From assembly GCA_017444325.1 (NCBI GenBank), contig JAFSWV010000064.1, positions 1 through 11,690 on the forward strand: a stretch of DNA of 11,690 nucleotides, written 5' to 3'. This stretch comes from a bacterium (GTDB lineage: Bacteria; Auribacterota; UBA3054). Shown piece by piece: positions 7,959-11,690 of the stretch. Position 1 is the first letter of the stretch. Each line of letters opens with the position of its first letter. A model generated the notes under the pieces. That model made no database searches. It worked only from the letters and a program-made list of their open reading frames with translations, and was not told the DNA's origin. The position numbers and the translations under genes were made by a program.

Positions 7959-9057
7959 CAAGCGGTGGTCTTGCGTCTGGCCGTGCCTTCCTTGTAGAAG
8001 GGCGTGGGAACGACTTCGGCTTCAAGAAGCTTGCGGCCGTTGTCGATCGAAAGTTTCGTGCCGATCTCACAGAAGTCTTTGTCAACGTAGGCGAAGGCGA
8101 TGGCGTAGCCAAGAGAAGGAGCCAAAGAGCCGCTCGTCACGGTGCCGACGACTTTGTCGCCGCACAAAACGTTCTGGCCGTTGCGGCCGCTCTGCTTGGT
8201 CGTGAGCTGCAATCCCACGAGTTTCCTCGGGGTGCCTTCCGCCAGTTCTTTCATGACGACGTCTCTGCCGATGTAGTTTTCTTTCTCTTTGGCGATGGCG
8301 AAAGTAAGTCCGCTTGCGACGGGGGACATCGTGTCGTTCATCTCATGGCCGTAGAGCGGGAGACCGCATTCAAGTCTCAAGGTATCCCTGGCGCCGAGGC
8401 CGGCGGGAACGGGAACGCCCGTTGCGAGCAGCGCGTCCCAGACGGGTTTGCACATCTCGACGTCGATGTATATCTCGAAGCCGTATTCGCCGGTGTAGCC
8501 GGTGCGGGAAACGATGGCGCGCTTGCCTAATACTTTCGTCTCGACGAAGGTGTAATACTTCATCTGCTGGAGATCGTATTCGCAGATGGGCTGCAAGGCT
8601 TCCGCGGAAGCGGGGCCCTGGAGGTCGAGTTTCGCGACCTGGCTGGAGGCTTCGTCGAACTTGGTGTCGGGGAGAGGCGGGCGCTGATCCATTTGGCGTC
8701 GTTCTCTCTGGTGCCGGCGTTCACGACCACCATGAATTTCTCTTCGGAGAGACGGTAGGTGATAAGGTCGTCCTGAGTTCCGCCCTGCTCGTTCAAAAGG
8801 AAGCCGTAACGGCAGCGGCCGATGGCCAAAGTCGAGAGCTCGCAGGTGAAGAGCTTGTTAAGATCATTCAGAGCGTTGGGGCCGTAAACGAAAAATTCGC
8901 CCATATGGCAGATGTCGAAAAGAGCGGCTTTCGTGCGGCAGGCGGTGTGTTCCTCAACAATGGAGGTGTACTGGATGGGCATGTCCCATCCGCCGAAGGG
9001 GGCCATCTTGGCGCCCATAGCGACGTGAACGTCATACAAGGGGGTTTTCAGGCACAT
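7958..9057 (-). pseudogene. gcvT: gcvT aminomethyltransferase (glycine cleavage T protein), frameshifted
   Basis: Together the two frames encode a full T protein of about 366 residues, the normal length. The enzyme transfers the one-carbon unit from the aminomethyl-lipoyl H protein to tetrahydrofolate and releases ammonia. The first frame (9057 to about 8672) carries 'MAPFGGWDMPIQY' (18-30), 'HTACRTKAALFDICHMGE' (37-54) and 'NEQGGTQDDLITYR' (89-102), whose DD pair includes the catalytic Asp. The second frame (about 8690 to 7958) carries 'DLQGPAS', 'SRTGYTGEYGFEIY' and 'GARDTLRLECGLPLYGHEM'. They join cleanly if one C is restored in the CCCC run at 8671-8674, giving SPDTKFDEAS across the break. 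As read, translation leaves the T-protein frame there and ends near 8560. Conservation on both sides suggests a very recent mutation or a sequencing error. The ATG at 9057 has a TAAGGAAA ribosome site. No gcvH or gcvP is in view. Confidence 0.88.
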
Positions 9058-9087
9058 ATTTGTTTCCTTAGATTGTGTGGTTGGTTG

Positions 9088-9714
9088 CTATTTCTGGGGA
9101 ACGTAAAGGACGTCGCCTATCTGCAGTGAGCTCTTTTCAGTATTGTTCATCTTCATCAGCGTGGCGGAGGCGACGCCGAAAGTCCTCGCGATCTTGGAGA
9201 AGGTGTCGCCCGGCACTACGGTGTAAGTCGTGACGTCCGGCGCCTGGCTAATTTCGGAAGTGTCCGCTCTGAGAAGCAGAACTTTCCCTACTGAAAGCGT
9301 GGAGCCCGGCCTCAGGCCGTTCAGATTGCAGAGCAGTTTCTCTTCGATGCCGTAGGCTTTGGCGATGCTTTCCGTAGTGTCGCCGTTCATGCATTTGTGA
9401 AGGTAATTCTTGGAATTGACGGCGGAGCCTTTGCTGACGTTGAGCCCGGCGGAAGCCGGGACCAGAAGGTCGGTGTCAGGGCCTTTCTTTTCCTCTTTCC
9501 CCACCGTGACAGTCGGCCCTTCATTGGAGTCGGGAACGCTGATCGGTTTTTCCACGGCCGGGCTGATGGTAGTCTCGGTCAGCAGGGCGGGTTTCAGGAT
9601 AGGCTCGGGCGGTTCAGTCGGAGCGGAGAGCATAACTTCCGAGCTCTTGCGGCAGGCGAATAAGGCCAGGGAAAGAGCAGCGGCCAAAAATAGATATAAT
9701 TTCAAGGTATTCAT
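9088..9714 (-). CDS. LysM-domain lipoprotein
   Basis: A 208-residue predicted outer-envelope lipoprotein that binds peptidoglycan. The signal peptide (1-20) is hydrophobic and ends in the lipobox LFA|C with the lipidated Cys at 21. A low-complexity region rich in Pro, Glu, Thr and Ser (about 29-100) follows, then two LysM repeats: 104-148, a diverged copy with 'GDTTESIAKAYGI', and 163-206, a canonical copy with 'YTVVPGDTFSKIARTFGV' and 'LQIGDVLYVP'. LysM domains bind N-acetylglucosamine in cell-wall glycan; there is no catalytic domain, so a structural or tethering role is likely. The ATG at 9714 is chosen because the signal peptide starts there and a -10 box lies 7 nt upstream; the frame stays open to 9870 but those residues do not resemble a protein start. 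The gene heads a minus-strand run, with gcvT beginning 30 nt after its stop and no terminator between. Confidence 0.9.
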   Translation of the reverse strand: MNTLKLYLFLAAALSLALFACRKSSEVMLSAPTEPPEPILKPALLTETTISPAVEKPISVPDSNEGPTVTVGKEEKKGPDTDLLVPASAGLNVSKGSAVNSKNYLHKCMNGDTTESIAKAYGIEEKLLCNLNGLRPGSTLSVGKVLLLRADTSEISQAPDVTTYTVVPGDTFSKIARTFGVASATLMKMNNTEKSSLQIGDVLYVPQK

Positions 9715-9721
9715 ACTCTTT

Positions 9722-9751
9722 ATTCTACCAAAAGAGCGGATTTTCATACAA
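9722..9751 (-). promoter_or_regulatory. Promoter of the LysM-gcvT-yfhO run, leaderless layout
   Basis: On the minus strand TTGTAT (9751-9746) is followed by an 18-nt spacer and TAGAAT (9727-9722), with an extended -10 TG two bases before the box (TGG-TAGAAT). The -10 box ends 7 nt before the ATG at 9714, the same distance as at the rep-like gene. Only a poor purine stretch adjoins the ATG, so a leaderless message is likely. Confidence 0.65.
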
Positions 9752-9756
9752 TTGCC

Positions 9757-9785
9757 TTGCTTAAAAAGCACCTTTTTCCTAGAAT
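9757..9785 (+). promoter_or_regulatory. Promoter of the polyferredoxin-reductase operon, leaderless layout
   Basis: TTGCTT (9757-9762), a 17-nt spacer and TAGAAT (9780-9785) precede the GTG at 9792 by only 6 nt. The -35 box lies 5 nt from the -35 box of the divergent LysM promoter, so the two promoters are back to back inside a 77-nt intergenic space and could share a regulator. No clear operator repeat is visible. Confidence 0.6.
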
Positions 9786-9791
9786 ATAAGT

Positions 9792-11147
9792 GTGAAGAGA
9801 AGTGTGTTTTACCGATGTGTGTGGGGTTTAAGGCTCCTTCTTTCCGCCCTGACGGTCGTCCTGGGGGCAACCGTCTTTTTGGGCTCCGCTAAGTTTCTGG
9901 AAACTCTCCCGATGTGCCAGGCAGGACCGTCCGTTCTCCGCTTAATTTTCTCTTCCGGTCTGAGCGCGCTTGCTGTTGTCATAACCATAGCTCTTCTGAC
10001 CCTTTTCTTCGGACGCCTTTTCTGTTCGTTTATGTGTCCTTTGGGATCTTCCTTGAGCTTCATCGCGCTTTTCTCCAAAAAAGGAAAGAAAAAGATCTAT
10101 CCGATCATTGGCGGTTTTATTCTCGGTTTGTTCATAGGCGCGATGGTTTTCGGACTGGCCTTCGTGTTCCGTCTGCTCGATCCCTACTCGCTCTTTGGCC
10201 GTGCGCTGACGGCACCGCTTTGGTTCGGCGTCATTTTCCTCGTCGTGATTTTTATCGTCACGTTTTTCTTCGGCAGGCTCTTCTGCACCAGCTTCTGCCC
10301 AGTCGGATTGCTCCTCAGCAGGATCGCCAAAATATCAGCCTTCGGGATCACGATACCTGATGAATGCGTGCACTGCGGAAAATGTGAGAATGTCTGCCCC
10401 ACAGGCTGCATAGACCAGAAGAAGAATGAAGTGAAAAGAGCTTACTGCGTCATGTGCCTGGACTGCCTGACGGTCTGCCCCAGGACCGGACCGACATTCT
10501 CTTTCCTCTGGAAGAGATCCGAAAAAGAAAAAGCTCCGGACTTGGAGCGCAGAAATTTTCTGCGGGCGCTTTCTGCCGGCGCCGCTGTCGGATTGGCCGG
10601 CGGCGGACTTTTCAAGGCGATCTCAAAGAAGCGCTCAAAAGAAGAAAGCGAAAAGGAACTTTTGGTCAGGCCGCCCGGCGCCGTTTCTGAAAGTTCTTTC
10701 TTAGCGAAGTGCACCGCCTGCGGACTGTGCGTAAGCAAGTGTCCGCAGAAAGTGCTGACCTTGGGCCCAGGAGGCTTCGGCGCGTCGCGCCTTGATTTCA
10801 AGCGCGGTTCCTGCTTGCCTGACTGCGCGCTTTGCTCCTCGATCTGTCCGACAGGTGCGCTTAGAAAGATCGATCCCGAGAGGAAGAAGACCTTCGTCAT
10901 AGGGAAGGCAAAATTCAACGCCAAACTTTGCATCGCTTTCCAGGGCGAAGGAGCCTGCGGCAAATGCGCCGCGCCATGCCCGACTACGGCCATAACGCTT
11001 AGAGCCAACGGCACGCCTAAACTGGAGGCTGAGAAATGTCTCGGCTGCGGCGGCTGCCAGCACGTCTGTCCCACCGGCGCCATGCATGTTACCGGCGTAC
11101 CCATACAACATTACCTTGATGACCTGAACCAAGGAGTCTCATTATGA
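9792..11147 (+). CDS. Fused NapH-NapG-like membrane polyferredoxin with internal twin-arginine segment
   Basis: A 451-residue iron-sulfur electron carrier. The N-terminal half is NapH/NosR-like, with four helices (about 10-31, 52-74, 105-128, 143-163) and two Cx3CP motifs after helices 2 and 4 (C78/C82, C165/C169). Two ferredoxin motifs follow (C192-C202 and C219-C229). Next comes 'ERRNFLRALSAGAAVGLAGG' (252-271), a Tat-like RR motif plus a fifth helix. The C-terminal domain carries four more cluster motifs (starting C307, C341, C380, C416), matching NapG/MauM. The total of six [4Fe-4S] motifs equals NapH (2) plus NapG (4). The predicted topology puts clusters 1-2 in the cytoplasm and 3-6 in the periplasm. 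In known systems NapGH passes electrons from quinol to a periplasmic reductase; here the partner is probably the aldo/keto reductase whose ATG overlaps this stop (ATGA). The GTG start sits just after a promoter and has no ribosome site. A Tat-dependent C-terminal domain is inferred. Confidence 0.88.
   Translation: MKRSVFYRCVWGLRLLLSALTVVLGATVFLGSAKFLETLPMCQAGPSVLRLIFSSGLSALAVVITIALLTLFFGRLFCSFMCPLGSSLSFIALFSKKGKKKIYPIIGGFILGLFIGAMVFGLAFVFRLLDPYSLFGRALTAPLWFGVIFLVVIFIVTFFFGRLFCTSFCPVGLLLSRIAKISAFGITIPDECVHCGKCENVCPTGCIDQKKNEVKRAYCVMCLDCLTVCPRTGPTFSFLWKRSEKEKAPDLERRNFLRALSAGAAVGLAGGGLFKAISKKRSKEESEKELLVRPPGAVSESSFLAKCTACGLCVSKCPQKVLTLGPGGFGASRLDFKRGSCLPDCALCSSICPTGALRKIDPERKKTFVIGKAKFNAKLCIAFQGEGACGKCAAPCPTTAITLRANGTPKLEAEKCLGCGGCQHVCPTGAMHVTGVPIQHYLDDLNQGVSL
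11131..11136 (+). promoter_or_regulatory. Shine-Dalgarno site of the aldo/keto reductase gene
   Basis: AAGGAG lies 7 nt before the ATG at 11144 and within the last codons of the polyferredoxin gene. With the ATGA stop-start overlap it indicates tightly coupled translation of the two proteins. Confidence 0.8.
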
Positions 11148-11690
11148 ACAGACGAGAATTTATCAAAACCAGCGTCGCCATCCTGGCGCTTTCCGCCCTG
11201 GGCGGCTGCAAGAGGGAAGAGCTTGCCAAAGCCGTAAAAAAGGGGGCTATGACCTACACCGAAATCCCTGGCATCGGCGCAAAAATCTCGCTTCTTGGCT
11301 ACGGCCTCATGCGCATGCCGAAAGTAGGCAATGGTCCTGAGATCGACAAAGGAAAAGGCTTCGCCCTCATCGATGAAGCCCTGAAAGGCGGCATCAACTA
11401 TTTCGACACCGCCTGGTTCTACCACGACGGCCTTAGCGAGACTTTCGCCGGCGAAGCCCTCTCCCGTCATCCCAGGGACAGCTACAATCTGGCCAGCAAG
11501 CTTCCCATGCGTTTACTTGAAAGCGGCGAGCAGGCGGAGGAGATCTTCAATAAGCAGCTGGAGAAATGCAAGGTCGATTACTTCGACTTCTATCTCCTGC
11601 ACAACCTGAACGGCCCGCTTTGGGAAAAGACCCTCAGCAATGGCGCTGTCGATTTCGCCATGACATTAAAAGGCAAAGGCAAAATAAAAA
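11144..11690 (+). CDS. Aldo/keto reductase with Tat-type lipoprotein signal, 3' end missing
   Basis: The first 182 residues of an aldo/keto reductase; the gene runs off the right edge. Residues 1-22 form a twin-arginine leader with a lipobox: 'RREFIK' at 3-8, a short hydrophobic stretch, then LGG|C with Cys22. The TIM-barrel domain begins near residue 36 with 'TEIPGIGAKISLLGYGLMRMP'. The catalytic tetrad appears complete: Asp88 and Tyr93 in 'NYFDTAWFYH', Lys119 in 'ASKLP' and His153 in 'LLHNL'. Family members reduce carbonyl groups with NAD(P)H in the cytoplasm; some anaerobe members of this type carry a C-terminal ferredoxin domain, which would be in the unseen part. A signal for folded export plus lipidation suggests a periplasmic, membrane-anchored enzyme fed by the polyferredoxin that overlaps it by 4 nt. 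The substrate is unknown. The fold call is firm; location and electron source are inferred. Confidence 0.9.
   Translation, partial: MNRREFIKTSVAILALSALGGCKREELAKAVKKGAMTYTEIPGIGAKISLLGYGLMRMPKVGNGPEIDKGKGFALIDEALKGGINYFDTAWFYHDGLSETFAGEALSRHPRDSYNLASKLPMRLLESGEQAEEIFNKQLEKCKVDYFDFYLLHNLNGPLWEKTLSNGAVDFAMTLKGKGKIK

Noticed and set aside
7959..7961. TTG start for the YfhO N-half one codon before the ATG
   Set aside because: It adds one residue only, and the ATG at 7958 forms the common TGATG overlap with gcvT.
7489..8112. Minus-strand open frame of 207 codons across the gcvT/YfhO junction
   Set aside because: It is an out-of-frame reading of both real genes, rich in Ser, Pro and Arg with no domain.
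9715..9870. Open frame extending the LysM gene upstream by 52 residues
   Set aside because: The lipoprotein signal peptide begins at the ATG at 9714. The extension would overlap the divergent polyferredoxin gene and both promoters.

Overview
The window is dense bacterial chromosome with no RNA gene, mobile element, CRISPR array or long non-coding stretch. It looks like an anaerobic or facultative Gram-negative. The signs are two predicted lipoproteins with Cys lipoboxes, a polyferredoxin that appears to span the inner membrane, a Tat-type signal on an oxidoreductase, and a YfhO-type membrane protein next to a glycosyltransferase. The style of the Rep-like helicase, the YfhO halves and the TldD/PmbA pair reminds me of the PVC group (Verrucomicrobiota, Kiritimatiellota, Lentisphaerota). 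That is an impression, not a demonstrated placement.

Layout. (1) Positions 1-2120, minus strand: a tldD-like metalloprotease gene, then 13 nt later a TldE/PmbA-like partner cut by the left edge. They are driven by a near-consensus sigma70-type promoter (TTGACA-N17-TAAAAT, 2155-2183). (2) Positions 2234-4243, plus strand: a Rep-like superfamily 1A helicase, divergent from tldD. (3) Positions 9714 down to 4249, minus strand: a run of tightly packed genes. In order these are a LysM lipoprotein, gcvT (broken by a frameshift), the N-terminal half of a YfhO-like protein, its C-terminal half, and a GT4-like glycosyltransferase. Junctions after gcvT overlap by 1, 8 and 11 nt, which suggests translational coupling. 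(4) Positions 9792-11690, plus strand: a fused NapH-NapG-like polyferredoxin overlapping by 4 nt (ATGA) an aldo/keto reductase that carries a Tat plus lipobox leader and runs off the right edge.

How they fit together. The most interesting unit is region 4. A four-helix NapH-like part with two cytoplasmic cluster motifs is followed by an internal twin-arginine segment, a fifth helix and four more [4Fe-4S] motifs. The next gene encodes an apparently exported, lipid-anchored aldo/keto reductase with its catalytic tetrad intact. I infer a quinol-to-periplasm electron route feeding a surface reductase. Region 3 looks like envelope glycosylation: a split YfhO-type transferase plus a cytoplasmic glycosyltransferase, oddly headed by LysM and gcvT genes.

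Two further patterns stand out. Three of the four promoters I can see place a -10 box only 6-7 nt before the start codon, which implies leaderless mRNAs. The gcvT frameshift is probably a one-base loss in a C run and should be confirmed as real or as a sequencing error.
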